Source of the DNA: Lachnospiraceae bacterium
GTDB taxonomy: Bacteria; Bacillota; Clostridia; Lachnospirales; Lachnospiraceae
Reading direction: 5' to 3'
Length of the DNA stretch: 53,931 nt
Assembly (NCBI GenBank): GCA_017428265.1
Contig: JAFRRD010000045.1
Coordinates: forward strand, 1-53,931
Of this stretch, positions 25,781 to 34,651 are shown one piece after another. Under the pieces are notes generated by a model that did no database searches, was not told where the DNA came from, and was given only the letters and a program-made list of their open reading frames with translations. The position numbers and the translations under genes are program-made. Each line of letters begins with the position of its first letter. Positions within the stretch are counted from its first letter, which is position 1.

Positions 25781-27124
25781 TTACTTCTTTTCCTTCCCCT
25801 TCTTTTTCAGCACAATGATCAGGACGACCGCGATCACCACAATGATGAGCAGCCAGATGAAGATGCAGATCCCGAGGGGCTGCGGGCAGAAGTGGCAGAT
25901 CTGGCAGGTCTTCTTGCCGGGGTCTGCCGGATCCACCGGAGCGGTCGGCTGTGTCGAATCGGTTACCGTGCTTTGGCCCTGATTGATGTCATCCGTTCCG
26001 AAGGAGATGGTCTTGGACCAGTCGGAATAGATCTCACCGTCAAAATAATTCGGATGGTCATAGCGGTAACGGCAGCGCAGCTCGATGACCGTATCCTTCT
26101 CGACATGCGGGCGGGCATCATTGGCAAGATTGAACAGCGCGCTTTCCATCTCGCCGGCCTTGATGATCCAGTCGCCCTGCAGCTGCGTGAATTCCGCATC
26201 GCCCTTCACGCGCGCCCAGACTTCTATCACGATCCCGCCGCCGCTCGCCTCGACCTTCGTGGCATTTTCCATGAGTTTGTCGGGAACGGTGAGGGTGAAC
26301 GCGACGATCGGATTGTCGTTGAATTCCTTGTCGGTCATTCTGAGGCCGGTGATGACCGGCGCGTCAAGATCGTCCTTCGTCAGCGGTCCGGAGGCTTCCG
26401 CATCCTTGCCGACGCTCGCGATATTCGACCATTCGGAGAAATAATATTTGTCCGGTTCTCCCTCATTTCTCACGGTCACGGCAAAGCGCACGCGGAAATA
26501 CATCGTATGCTTCGTATAGTCGATGCGGAGCTCTTCATCCGCTTCGTTGTACGTGTACTGCTCGGGCCTTAACTGGTCCTTCACCCCGGGCGTGTGCGTT
26601 TCGGGATTCCCGTTCCAGCGGTCGTCGTTCGGGACGCCGCGCGTGACCCAGATGTCCTGCACGGTTTCCGTCGCATTGTTGAGGCCGGCGTCGACCACGT
26701 CCCACTCGCTCCATCGTGCGTTGCCGTCGCTGTCATGGCCGAGACCGTAATATTCGTCCCCGTCCCAGTATTTCGTATAATGCCAGCCCGAAATGCTGTC
26801 ATTCACGTCATCGAGCGCCCAGTCGACCTGAAGGCTCATCCAGATATCGTCGCAGCCGGCTCTTTCCATGAACTGGTCGATGGTACCGTCCAGGTGCGCA
26901 TTTTCCTTGTTCTTGAAAAACGCCGTCATTTCGTTGTTCAGGCTGTAGGTCAGCTTTGTCGACGTCGGTGAATCGCCTCCTTCAAGCCATTCCGCCGTCA
27001 GGTAAGCCGGTGCCGTCAGCTCAAACGGAAGGCCGTTTTTTTCGGCTGCATACGCCGTAACGGCTCCCGAAGGGATCGCAAAGAGAAGAAGTGCGGCCAT
27101 AAGCAAAGCAAATGTCCTTTTCAT
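25781..27124 (-). CDS. Secreted, membrane-anchored surface protein
   Basis: 447 aa from the ATG at 27124, which has GGAGCC upstream. A signal peptide (1-27, AYA|A cleavage) precedes a large beta-rich, Asp/Trp-rich extracellular part. Near 400 comes a Thr/Pro linker, then a Cys-rich patch CQICHFCPQPLGIC, a TM helix and a Lys-rich cytoplasmic tail. No LPXTG. Not recognised as a known family; it may be a ligand-binding or adhesion protein. The Cys patch just outside the membrane is unusual. Confidence 0.75.
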   Translation of the reverse strand: MKRTFALLMAALLLFAIPSGAVTAYAAEKNGLPFELTAPAYLTAEWLEGGDSPTSTKLTYSLNNEMTAFFKNKENAHLDGTIDQFMERAGCDDIWMSLQVDWALDDVNDSISGWHYTKYWDGDEYYGLGHDSDGNARWSEWDVVDAGLNNATETVQDIWVTRGVPNDDRWNGNPETHTPGVKDQLRPEQYTYNEADEELRIDYTKHTMYFRVRFAVTVRNEGEPDKYYFSEWSNIASVGKDAEASGPLTKDDLDAPVITGLRMTDKEFNDNPIVAFTLTVPDKLMENATKVEASGGGIVIEVWARVKGDAEFTQLQGDWIIKAGEMESALFNLANDARPHVEKDTVIELRCRYRYDHPNYFDGEIYSDWSKTISFGTDDINQGQSTVTDSTQPTAPVDPADPGKKTCQICHFCPQPLGICIFIWLLIIVVIAVVLIIVLKKKGKEKK

Positions 27125-27276
27125 TGGTGGCTCCTTTCCTGTTGAGCGGAAAGCCCGTCCGACTTTTTTCACAGACAGTCTGTCAGGCAGTCATTCCGGC
27201 AGATGTTTGCAGGAATTATACCAGATCTCAGACAAAAAATCTATGATTCAGACGTAATTCGTTTCTGTTGCCCAAC

Positions 27277-27305
27277 TTGACAGCATCGGCATCGTTTGTT
27301 ACACT
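27277..27305 (+). promoter_or_regulatory. Promoter of the 27383 gene
   Basis: TTGACA (27277-27282), 17 bp, TACACT (27300-27305). On the opposite strand TGGTATAAT around 27220 is a likely extended -10 for the divergent surface-protein gene. Confidence 0.6.
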
Positions 27306-27382
27306 TTTTATGTATTTGCACCGGAACGGCGCGCCGGAAACGGTACGTCGTTCACCCCCTCTTGATGAAAGGAAATAAAACA

Positions 27383-28009
27383 ATGTTTTGTCAGTATTGC
27401 GGAGCACAGATCCCGGACGGTTCGGCTTTCTGCAGCGCCTGCGGGAGCCGTCAGCAGATCGTTCAGCCGTCTCAGCAGCCTCAGCGGCAGGAAGCGCCGA
27501 CCTATCAGCAGGCCCAGCCGACCTATCAGCAGGCCCGGCCGACTTATCAGCAGGCTCAGCCGGCCTATCAGCAGCCTGTTTATCAGCAGCAGGCTTACCA
27601 GCAGCCCATGCCGGGCATGAAGTGGCACAATTTTATCTGTAAATTTGCGCTCTGGCTGAGCGCCGTGTTGAATCTGGCCACCGGGATCACCTATATGAGC
27701 AGTTATTACAGCGCACAGAAGATCTACGGCGGCTTTGCGATCGTCATCGCAGTGCTTTGCGTCATAACAGCCCTGAAACTGATCAAATTCAAAGCCGATG
27801 CGCCGAAGACGCTGCATAACTTACTTCTGTTAAGTGCTGTCGGAAGCCTTGCCTTCATGCTCTGGGCCGCAGGCGTCTTCTCCGGATACGGTATCGATTT
27901 CAGCGACCGCAATACTGTGTCGGCACTTCTCAGCTTCGTGTTCTCGCTCGTGATCATCATGATCAACAAATCCTATTACAACAAGCGGGCCTACCTGTTT
28001 ACCCGCTGA
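27383..28009 (+). CDS. Zinc-ribbon membrane protein with YQQ-repeat linker
   Basis: 208 aa. Zinc ribbon at the N terminus (C3, C6, C17, C20), then a Gln/Tyr/Pro linker made of repeated TYQQAQP-like heptads (about 30-75), then four hydrophobic segments (about 80-200). The start at 27383 is chosen because the ribbon begins there and AAAGGA precedes it. Similar zinc-ribbon/linker/TM proteins are common in Clostridia with no defined function. Monocistronic. Confidence 0.75.
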   Translation: MFCQYCGAQIPDGSAFCSACGSRQQIVQPSQQPQRQEAPTYQQAQPTYQQARPTYQQAQPAYQQPVYQQQAYQQPMPGMKWHNFICKFALWLSAVLNLATGITYMSSYYSAQKIYGGFAIVIAVLCVITALKLIKFKADAPKTLHNLLLLSAVGSLAFMLWAAGVFSGYGIDFSDRNTVSALLSFVFSLVIIMINKSYYNKRAYLFTR

Positions 28010-28053
28010 AAGTGATCGTATAAAAGCCGCGGGGCCGGTATCCGGCCGTGCGG

Positions 28054-28083
28054 AAGGGGACGGCTGAGCCGTCCCCTTTTTTT
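28054..28083 (+). terminator. Intrinsic terminator
   Basis: AAGGGGACGGC-TGA-GCCGTCCCCTT with seven T. The arms resemble the dispersed GGGGACGG repeat word, but this one is a plain terminator. Confidence 0.85.
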
Positions 28084-28183
28084 GTCGTCAGCGGCTGTTC
28101 AGGGAAAAACCGCCGCTTACTATTCAGCTGTTAACCGGATTATTCCTCCCTTTTCTATTTCTCCTACTTTTATTTTACACTAT

Positions 28184-28213
28184 GAAAAGCGCCCTCCCCG
28201 AAGGGAAGGCGCT
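28184..28213 (-). terminator. Terminator of hsp20
   Basis: AGCGCC-mismatch-TCCC stem with a four-base loop, followed on the minus strand by TTTT; it starts 15 bases after the hsp20 stop. Confidence 0.65.
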
Positions 28214-28227
28214 GCGTTTTAAATTGA

Positions 28228-28683
28228 TCATCCTTCGATAAGTATGGTCTTCTTTTCGGGGACCTTCGGCGTTTCTTTCTTCGGCAGCGTAAGGCGCAGC
28301 ACGCCGTTTTCGAATTTTGCCTTGATGTCCTCTTCGGTCAGATCCTCGCCCACATAGAAGCTCCGCTGCATGGATCCCGCATAACGCTCCTGACGGATCA
28401 GACGGCCTTTCTTGGTCTTTTCATCCTTATCCAGGCCTTTGGCGGCCGCGATAATCAGGTATCCGTCTTCCAGGTTCAGGCTGATCTCCTCTTTCTTAAA
28501 GCCGGGCAGATCGATATCCATCTCGTAATGGTCTTCCTGTTCGTGCACATCCGTCTTCATAAGGCGGGCGGCATGCTTGCCGTACAGCTTCCGGTCAAGA
28601 TCGGAAAAATCAGGCAGTACGGGAACGCTTAAGTTCAGCAGATCGTCAAACAGGTTCTCATCAAAAATACTAGGGTACAACAT
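28228..28683 (-). CDS. hsp20: Small heat-shock protein, Hsp20/alpha-crystallin family
   Basis: ATP-independent holdase chaperone of the cytosol, 151 aa. The alpha-crystallin domain spans about 40-135, with the conserved MDIDLPGFKKEEI and the hallmark FENGVLRLTLPK; a C-terminal ILIEG gives the I-x-I/V-type anchor used in oligomer contact. Monocistronic, between its own promoter with CIRCE operator and a terminator. Confidence 0.95.
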   Translation of the reverse strand: MLYPSIFDENLFDDLLNLSVPVLPDFSDLDRKLYGKHAARLMKTDVHEQEDHYEMDIDLPGFKKEEISLNLEDGYLIIAAAKGLDKDEKTKKGRLIRQERYAGSMQRSFYVGEDLTEEDIKAKFENGVLRLTLPKKETPKVPEKKTILIEG

Positions 28684-28796
28684 AGGTCATTTCCTCCTTA
28701 CTCAATCCATTCTTTAATGTTTTGAGCATTGGGACGGAGGCTTCAGATCCTTCGGGATTACTCCCCAGATCGTCTCTGTTCCTTTGTTCTGTCCCC

Positions 28797-28825
28797 TTTA
28801 TACCACAAATTGTTAGCATTGTCAA
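28797..28825 (-). promoter_or_regulatory. Sigma-A promoter of hsp20
   Basis: Perfect -35 TTGACA (28825-28820), 17-bp spacer, -10 TATAAA (28802-28797). The CIRCE repeat covers the -35. Confidence 0.8.
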
Positions 28826-28839
28826 GAGGTGAGTGCTAA
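28813..28839. promoter_or_regulatory. CIRCE operator (HrcA site)
   Basis: TTAGCATTG-N9-GAGTGCTAA against the consensus TTAGCACTC-N9-GAGTGCTAA. The right arm is perfect and the left arm has two changes. It overlaps the -35 box, as expected for HrcA repression that is relieved on heat shock. Under CIRCE control hsp20 joins the groE/dnaK class, not usual for every small heat-shock gene. Confidence 0.85.
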
Positions 28840-28877
28840 TTTGTCCGTGTCAACTTGTTGTAGGAGTTTTGGCAAGA

Positions 28878-29408
28878 CTACCTGCTTAATCCTTTCATGG
28901 TGTTATACATCTGCGTGATCCGTCCAGTTTTAACAACTTCAAATGATACACACTGATCCGGATCGACAAGGAACGGGCCGGGTCTTCTGTTCAAAGTCGC
29001 AGACGCCCTCTCCGCCGCCTGGCTTAAACAATCAAGCAGCTCGCTGCGCCGCGTCCGGGGAATTAGTTCAAAGGTTCCTGCTGCCAGAATCGGGACTAAA
29101 TGCTCCAGCGTTTTGACGCTCCACCCCATCGGCCGGCTGCTGAGTCGGTTGGATAAAACGTGACTGACGTGCGGCTCGGTAGCTCCGCCATTTCGAGCGT
29201 CCGGATCCCGATACCGGATAGCGATAGCATCAAGGTTCTGATATAGATAGTTCAAACCCTCCTCAATACGATTCTGCCGTTCAGGATGCAGCGCTGCCAA
29301 ACGTTTTCCCGCCTCAATCAGGGCGTCTGCGCTGCCGTAACGAAGGGCATTGACAACATTTCTCTTTTCGGTCTGTGCCTCGCCGAACCCGCATCCGGCA
29401 AACAGCAT
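28878..29408 (-). pseudogene. C-terminal fragment of an ISLre2-family (UPF0236) transposase
   Basis: 176 aa remain of a protein family of about 450 aa. The end carries the family hallmark HVSHVLSNRLSSRPMGWS. The N-terminal catalytic part is absent: the frame starts at a chance Met and the next upstream gene (29456) is unrelated. No terminal inverted repeats are evident. Remnant of an insertion sequence. Confidence 0.8.
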
Positions 29409-29455
29409 CTTTTTCGCTTTGTTTTTGTGATAACAGTCAAGGACGAATGTACTGC

Positions 29456-29716
29456 TTACTCATCCTGATCTTTTAAAGATCTCCCGCAGAACGGGCAGTA
29501 TTCAATCTCCGAGTTCATTCCAGCCCGGTCCAGATGATGGCCGCAATGGGGACACTTGATAAAGACGAAAAACACGATAAGCTCCGCCACAAGAGCTATC
29601 CCCATCAGTATGTAAGCAATCGGACTCTGTGTAACCAGTGCAATAAGTCCGAACAAAACTACTGCTGCCATCATGCTCCAAACAACAATTCTGGCTGTCC
29701 CGAGTTTCATACTCAA
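29456..29716 (-). CDS. Small zinc-ribbon membrane protein
   Basis: 86 aa: two TM helices (about 8-50) followed by a zinc ribbon (CPHCGHH ... CPFCGRS). Opposite domain order from the zinc-ribbon proteins at 9266 and 27383. GGAGG precedes the start. Function unknown. Confidence 0.6.
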   Translation of the reverse strand: MSMKLGTARIVVWSMMAAVVLFGLIALVTQSPIAYILMGIALVAELIVFFVFIKCPHCGHHLDRAGMNSEIEYCPFCGRSLKDQDE

Positions 29717-29855
29717 GCTTCCTCCTTCAGAGGGCTCCTTCCCTCTTTACGGATAGTATACCATATCATTATTGTTATGGCGTTGAACGACGAAATACAA
29801 ATCCCTGTTTACCTTGTGCCGTCTATCTCATAGTCTCCATAAACATACTCATATT

Positions 29856-30024
29856 TCACTTCTGCCGAAGAATTAAGAGTTTTTCAGCATTTTCCTCTTG
29901 CCTTTCTTTTGCATCCTTCATCCACGCTGTTTTCAGAATGTCCGGCATACACATATATTGATAATGCCCAAATGTTTCAGCGGTCAGGTTATTCCTCCCA
30001 AGAAGCCATTCTGCGGTATGCATG
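29856..30024 (-). pseudogene. Possible remnant of a protein gene, upstream of the SDR fragment
   Basis: A minus-strand frame reads MHTAEWLLGRNNLT then FGHYQYMCMPDILKTAWM and ends in a Lys/Glu-rich tail. It stays open to about 30080, where it runs into the antisense of the SDR gene. Composition looks protein-like but no start, ribosome site or family is clear. The remainder of 29717-30068 shows nothing else recognisable. Confidence 0.3.
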
Positions 30025-30068
30025 AGGCATCCGAAAGAATATTGTTTGATAATATACTCCGTCTCTTC

Positions 30069-30491
30069 ATGAATGATTTTAGCAGTGTAAAAGGAAAAGT
30101 TGCCGTTGTGACCGGTGCAACGTCAGGTATCGGTAAGGCGATTGCGAAAGTCTATGCCGCCAACGGAATGAAAGTAGTTCTGGTCGGACGCAGAGTCGAA
30201 CGCGGAGAAGCGATCGTTAAGGAGATCCGTGAAACAGGCGGAGAAGCCGTTTTCTGCCGCGCTGACGTGGCTGTGGAAGAAGATGTACAGCGTGTCATGA
30301 AGACGGCTGTAGAAACCTTTGGTGCACTGCATGTTGTCGTCAACAATGCCGGTGCCAGCTGCCTCCTGAAGCCTGTCCACGAATATGATACCGATGATTT
30401 TAAACGCGTTTCCATTTACATAACAATTATGACTGGGAGCGGGTGGAAACAATACGAACTAATACGTTACTGTTGTACATTATGTTGTTAG
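30069..30491 (+). pseudogene. Truncated short-chain dehydrogenase/reductase
   Basis: The ATG at 30069 begins an SDR N terminus: cofactor motif TGATSGIG (15-22) and NNAG (93-96) are intact. The family match stops at DDFKRV (about residue 115, base 30410), before the catalytic Ser and YxxxK that a 250-aa SDR needs, and an unrelated 25-residue tail follows. Inactive as a dehydrogenase; the break marks a deletion or insertion joint. Confidence 0.8.
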
Positions 30492-30601
30492 GAGGTTCTT
30501 GTCTCGGCAAAGAACAAGAATTCCGTGAAAGATTTAAGGTTGTCTTTGATGATCAGCTTGAAAAGATATATTTTCACATTAGAAATAATCCAATGCATTG
30601 A
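30410..30601 (+). pseudogene. Gene fragment joined to the SDR break
   Basis: From the SDR break a different frame is open for 63 codons (begins FHLHNNYDWERVETIR, includes KEQEFRERFKVVFDD, stop at 30599-30601). It reads like the C-terminal end of an unrelated protein brought next to the SDR by a deletion. Family not recognised. Confidence 0.35.
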
Positions 30602-30903
30602 AAATCCTCCCGATTTTGAAAGAAGCCAGCCTCAGAACGAAGAACATACAGTTCGTTGACCCAGGCTCGGGCCAATTTCCAGCCATCCTCGAAATCCTTA
30701 AATCCTTCCGGATGTTCCCCGATATAGGACAACAGATCATCCGAGTAGCTGCGCCGGAAGCCTTTGCTCAGGACATCAAAGACTGTGTATGGGCGATAAG
30801 TCTCATCAATCCTCAGTTTATATAGCTTCTCAACCTCTTTTTCATCCAGGAAAATCTCCGGATTAATCGCGTACGGGCTTTGCGAAATAGCCGCTTCCTT
30901 CAC
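30574..30903 (-). CDS. Hypothetical protein
   Basis: 109 aa, mixed alpha-helical, with acidic and aromatic residues (PEIFLDEKEVEKLY, FKDFEDGWKLARAWVNEL). Starts as an ATGA overlap with the small frame upstream. Its last 10 codons overlap the end of the plus-strand fragment, so the C terminus may be rearranged. Not recognised. Confidence 0.45.
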   Translation of the reverse strand: MKEAAISQSPYAINPEIFLDEKEVEKLYKLRIDETYRPYTVFDVLSKGFRRSYSDDLLSYIGEHPEGFKDFEDGWKLARAWVNELYVLRSEAGFFQNREDFQCIGLFLM

Positions 30904-31040
30904 TTCTCATCATCCTCTCTGGCGCCTGCTCCCGCAAAGGCCACATATTGTCCGCGCGAAGAAGATTGCACACAATGCCTCTTCTCCCGAATTGCGTGAA
31001 CTGTCTCGCCCATCTCCTCGAACATTTGTTCGATTTTCAT
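30900..31040 (-). CDS. Small hypothetical protein coupled to 30574-30903
   Basis: 46 aa (MKIEQMFEEMGETVHAI...). A longer frame exists upstream to 31232 but crosses the RNase J terminator, so the ATG at 31040 is preferred. No convincing ribosome site. A short gene coupled to a ~110-aa gene could be a toxin/antitoxin-like pair or a remnant; unproven. Confidence 0.35.
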   Translation of the reverse strand: MKIEQMFEEMGETVHAIREKRHCVQSSSRGQYVAFAGAGAREDDEK

Positions 31041-31139
31041 TATAACGACTTTTTTTATAAATGCAATAAGGAAGAGTGAAAAAATTCGTCTTAATTCGCC
31101 GTGGTGGCGGTTTATATCAACACTAAGACTAAGCATACA

Positions 31140-31163
31140 CAAAACACCGGGCAAATTGCCCGG
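31140..31163 (-). terminator. Terminator of the RNase J gene
   Basis: The 17-base palindrome CCGGGCAA-A-TTGCCCGG is followed on the minus strand by TGTTTTG, about 110 bases after the stop. Confidence 0.65.
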
Positions 31164-31270
31164 CGCTGCTGAACTGCTCCATAAAGTGAATTGTTTTTTT
31201 CCTTTGCCATTTCTTTGATAAGTCGTTGACAAATTCGCGACCAGTTTACCTCCTTAAGCGGAACGCGTTA

Positions 31271-32920
31271 TCAGACCTCCATGATAATCGGGATGATCAT
31301 AGGGTTCCTTCTCATGCGTTTCCACAGGAAGTCGCTCAGATCGTCCTTCATTTCCTGCTTGATCTTCGTCCAATCACCGATGCCGCGGCTGTGGCAACTG
31401 ACGATGGTGCCGTATGCGACTTCCTGCACCTCCTCCATGAGTTCTTCGGACTCACGAACATAGACGAAGCCGCGCGTGATGATATCGGGACCGGCCAGTA
31501 GCTCTCCCGTTCCGTGCTGGAACACTGAGACCAGGATGATAATGCCGTGCTGTGCCAGCAGCTGACGGTCGCGTAGGACGATATTCCCGACATCACCAAC
31601 TCCCAAGCCATCCACAAGAATGCGGCCGTTCTGGACCTTATCCACCACTGCAGCGCCTTCTTCGTTCACTTCAAGCACGTCGCCCGCTTCCAGCAGGAAG
31701 ATATTTCCGCGTGGGATGCCGAGGTCGGCGGCAATCGACGCCTGTGCCTGGCGGTGGCGATATTCGCCGTGCACCGGAATCGCGAACTTGGGCTTGCACA
31801 GGGAGTAGATCAGTTTGATCTCCTCCTGGCAGGCGTGGCCGGATACGTGCACCTCCTGGAAAATCACCTTTGCACCTTGTGCGGTCAGCTCGTTGATGAC
31901 CTTCGCGACAGCCTTCTCATTGCCGGGAATCGGCGTCGAGCTCAGGATGATGACATCAGTCGGGTCGATCGTGACCTTGCGGTGGATACTCGCCGCCATG
32001 CGGGAAAGGGAGGCCATGCTTTCGCCCTGGCTGCCCGTCGTGATCAGAACAGTCTTCTCGCGGGGGAAGTTGCGGATGTCTTCCAGTGAGACAAGCGTCT
32101 CCTCAGGAATGCTGATGTAGCCGACTTCCGACGCCGTGCTCAGAATGCGCGTCATACTGCGTCCGTCCACCGCAACCTTCCGGTCGTAGCGAACCGCCGT
32201 GTTGATGATCTGCTGAACGCGGTCGACATTCGAAGCAAAGGTTGCCACGATGAGGCGGCTGTTCTGGTTCTCTGCAAAGATACTGTCAATTGTACTCCCG
32301 ACCGTCCGTTCTGACATGGTAAAGCCTTCGCGGATCGCGTTCGTGGAATCACACAGCAACGCCAGCACGCCCTGCTGTCCCAGCTCCGCAAATCGTGCAA
32401 GATTAATTGGATCACCGAAGACCGGCGTGTAGTCCACCTTAAAGTCACCCGTATGCACCACGGTGCCGGCAGGACAGTTGATGGCGAAAGCTGCCGCGTC
32501 AACGATACTGTGGTTCGTGCGGATGAATTCCACTTTGAATGAACCAGTTGTGACCGTCTGGCCGTAGTTGACGATCTTCCTGCGGGCGGTGTTTTCCAGT
32601 CCCTGCTCCTCAAGCTTGCCCTCAATCAGGGCCATGGTCAGCTTGGTCCCGTAGACAGGCACGTTGACCTTGCGCAGGATGTAAGGAAGAGCGCCGATAT
32701 GGTCTTCATGGCCGTGCGTTATGAAAAAGCCTCTCACGCGTTCGAGGTTCTCCTCCAGGTAGGTCACGTCCGGGATGACCAGGTCAATGCCAAGCATGTC
32801 GTCACTAGGAAATGCCAGCCCGCAGTCCACCACAATGATATCGTCTTCATACTCAAATGCGGTAATGTTCATCCCAATTTGGTCGAGACCGCCCAGCGGG
32901 ATAATGCGGAGTTTGCTCAT
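31271..32920 (-). CDS. rnj: Ribonuclease J
   Basis: Metallo-beta-lactamase/beta-CASP ribonuclease (549 aa, normal length) with 5'-exo- and endonuclease activity in mRNA decay and rRNA processing. Zinc-binding THGHEDH (68-74), later HTGDFK, the beta-CASP segment with TTGSQGE, and HVSGHA and PVHGEYRH. The C-terminal domain is intact. GGGGAG precedes the ATG. The 309-base region upstream (32921-33229) holds a GCACCCT/AGGGTGC hairpin near 33005-33030 but no gene that I can support. Confidence 0.95.
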   Translation of the reverse strand: MSKLRIIPLGGLDQIGMNITAFEYEDDIIVVDCGLAFPSDDMLGIDLVIPDVTYLEENLERVRGFFITHGHEDHIGALPYILRKVNVPVYGTKLTMALIEGKLEEQGLENTARRKIVNYGQTVTTGSFKVEFIRTNHSIVDAAAFAINCPAGTVVHTGDFKVDYTPVFGDPINLARFAELGQQGVLALLCDSTNAIREGFTMSERTVGSTIDSIFAENQNSRLIVATFASNVDRVQQIINTAVRYDRKVAVDGRSMTRILSTASEVGYISIPEETLVSLEDIRNFPREKTVLITTGSQGESMASLSRMAASIHRKVTIDPTDVIILSSTPIPGNEKAVAKVINELTAQGAKVIFQEVHVSGHACQEEIKLIYSLCKPKFAIPVHGEYRHRQAQASIAADLGIPRGNIFLLEAGDVLEVNEEGAAVVDKVQNGRILVDGLGVGDVGNIVLRDRQLLAQHGIIILVSVFQHGTGELLAGPDIITRGFVYVRESEELMEEVQEVAYGTIVSCHSRGIGDWTKIKQEMKDDLSDFLWKRMRRNPMIIPIIMEV

Positions 32921-33229
32921 TTGTTTCTCCCCTGTTCTATTTGTCCAGAACCGAAGATCAATATCGTTTAGCTGCTCGGCAAATACGCTGAGCAGGTAAT
33001 CCGGCGCACCCTCGTCGGTTCGTAGGGTGCCTCATCACTTTTTCCTCTGTTTTCTATATAGATTCGCGATTGACAGTGATTGCCTGAGCATTTCACTGGC
33101 ATCAAAATCGTGAATGATACGCCTAGAACGGAGTACCATCCAACCGCCAAGTTGGAAAACAAGGATCAGTAAACCTCATTAGGTCTCAATTAAGGTTCTA
33201 ATGGTCTTACTTTCGCGGTATAAAGCCGG

Positions 33230-34636
33230 TTATCTATATATTTTTTCTTTTCCTTTCAATGCCTGTTCCAGATGATAACCTGCTCTATACACTTTCGCTT
33301 CGTCAAAGGCTTTTCCCATCAATTGAACACTTATTGAAAGATTCCCTTCAGCTGCCCCGCAAGGCATGCTCAGGCAAGGGAATCCCAGCCCGGTTCCGTA
33401 GATGGTATATAAACTAAATAGAATGGATAACGGCTGTACCTTTCCGTTTACAGACATCTCCCGCTGTCCTCTGTTTGGCGCGATGATTGGCATTGTTGGC
33501 ATAACTAACGCATCTAATTTCGCCATCTCTTCCGTCATCTTCTTTCGGAATTCAGCTCGAAGCTTCTGCGCGTCAATATACTGCCATGCTTTGTATCCTT
33601 CCCCTGTTTTCATATGTTCCAAGGTTGCAGGGAAAAATAACTCCGGACTTTCATTGATATAGCGGCGAGAATTGCTATACATATCACAAATACGCACTGT
33701 ATGCGCTGCTGCCGCATACTGGCCGTCCGGATCAGGATGTTTGAGTTCCTGAATCTCCGCACCCAATTCTTTAAGAAGAGCAACTGAATCTTCGACGGCG
33801 TCTCTGACCCGAGTATCGGCCGTATCGTAATACACTTCACGAAGGACGCCAATTCGAACGCCTTTCAGTGGCTCTTCAATCCCCATCGTAAAATCTTCTG
33901 ATGGTCTATTTGCCGAGAATGGATCTCTTTTATCATAGACAGCCATTGTTCCCATCATTATAGCGTTGTCATACACTGTTCGTGTCATTGGGCCGATACA
34001 GTCCGTATTCTCGCTGTGTGCGTAAGCGCCGAAATTGCTCACTCTGCCAAAAGTCGGACGCATTCCCACGGTTCCGCATATCGCACTCGGGATACGGATC
34101 GACCCGGCACAATCTGCACCAACAGAAGCTGGACAGAGATGAGCTGCCAATGCTGCGCCGTTGCCGCCGCTACTTCCCCCAGGAATCTTAGTATCATTGA
34201 GCGGATTATGCACAGGACCAAAAATTGATGCGTCACAGTAAGCGGAGGTGGCAAATTCCTGCGTGTTCAGTTTTCCCAAAAGGACCGCACCAGCGTCTTC
34301 CAGAGCGTCTATTACTCCTGCATTATATTCCGGAACAAAGTTTTCGCAGACTCGGCTGCACATAGTTGTCCGGATCCCTTTTGTGTAAATAATATCTTTC
34401 ACACCATAAGGAATCCCGTCCATCAGGCTTTTAGGCTGACCGGACAAAAGCCGCTTTTCCGCTTCCTTTGCCTGCTGAAGGGCCAGTTCCGGCGATAACG
34501 TCGCCCAAGCATTTAGATCCTTTCGCTGATCGATTGCCTCGAATAAAGCTGTCGTTACCTCAACCGGAGACACTTCCTTTTTTCTGTATAGTTCAGTTAA
34601 CTGACGGACACTAAGCGAGTTCAGTTCTTTGTTCAT
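33230..34636 (-). CDS. Amidase-signature family amidase, module 1
   Basis: 468 aa, cytosolic. The Ser-cisSer-Lys triad is present: Lys in DGIPYGVKDI, cis-Ser in GGSSGGNGAA, and nucleophile Ser in CAGSIRIPSA. The fold is shared with GatA, but no GatB/GatC partner is nearby and it lies at the end of a TRAP-transport operon. A catabolic amide hydrolase is therefore more likely than a tRNA amidotransferase. Last gene of the 12-gene set; gap of 15 bases to the DctM gene upstream. Confidence 0.88.
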   Translation of the reverse strand: MNKELNSLSVRQLTELYRKKEVSPVEVTTALFEAIDQRKDLNAWATLSPELALQQAKEAEKRLLSGQPKSLMDGIPYGVKDIIYTKGIRTTMCSRVCENFVPEYNAGVIDALEDAGAVLLGKLNTQEFATSAYCDASIFGPVHNPLNDTKIPGGSSGGNGAALAAHLCPASVGADCAGSIRIPSAICGTVGMRPTFGRVSNFGAYAHSENTDCIGPMTRTVYDNAIMMGTMAVYDKRDPFSANRPSEDFTMGIEEPLKGVRIGVLREVYYDTADTRVRDAVEDSVALLKELGAEIQELKHPDPDGQYAAAAHTVRICDMYSNSRRYINESPELFFPATLEHMKTGEGYKAWQYIDAQKLRAEFRKKMTEEMAKLDALVMPTMPIIAPNRGQREMSVNGKVQPLSILFSLYTIYGTGLGFPCLSMPCGAAEGNLSISVQLMGKAFDEAKVYRAGYHLEQALKGKEKIYR

Positions 34637-34651
34637 GACAAACCACCTTTT

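Noticed and set aside
32921-33229. 64-aa frame or a riboswitch upstream of RNase J
   Set aside because: The frame has no ribosome site or family, and the only structure is a short GCACCCT hairpin that matches no riboswitch class I know.
33230-34636. GatA, glutamyl-tRNA(Gln) amidotransferase subunit
   Set aside because: Motifs are shared, but there is no gatB/gatC and the neighbours are TRAP transporter genes; a catabolic amidase is more likely.
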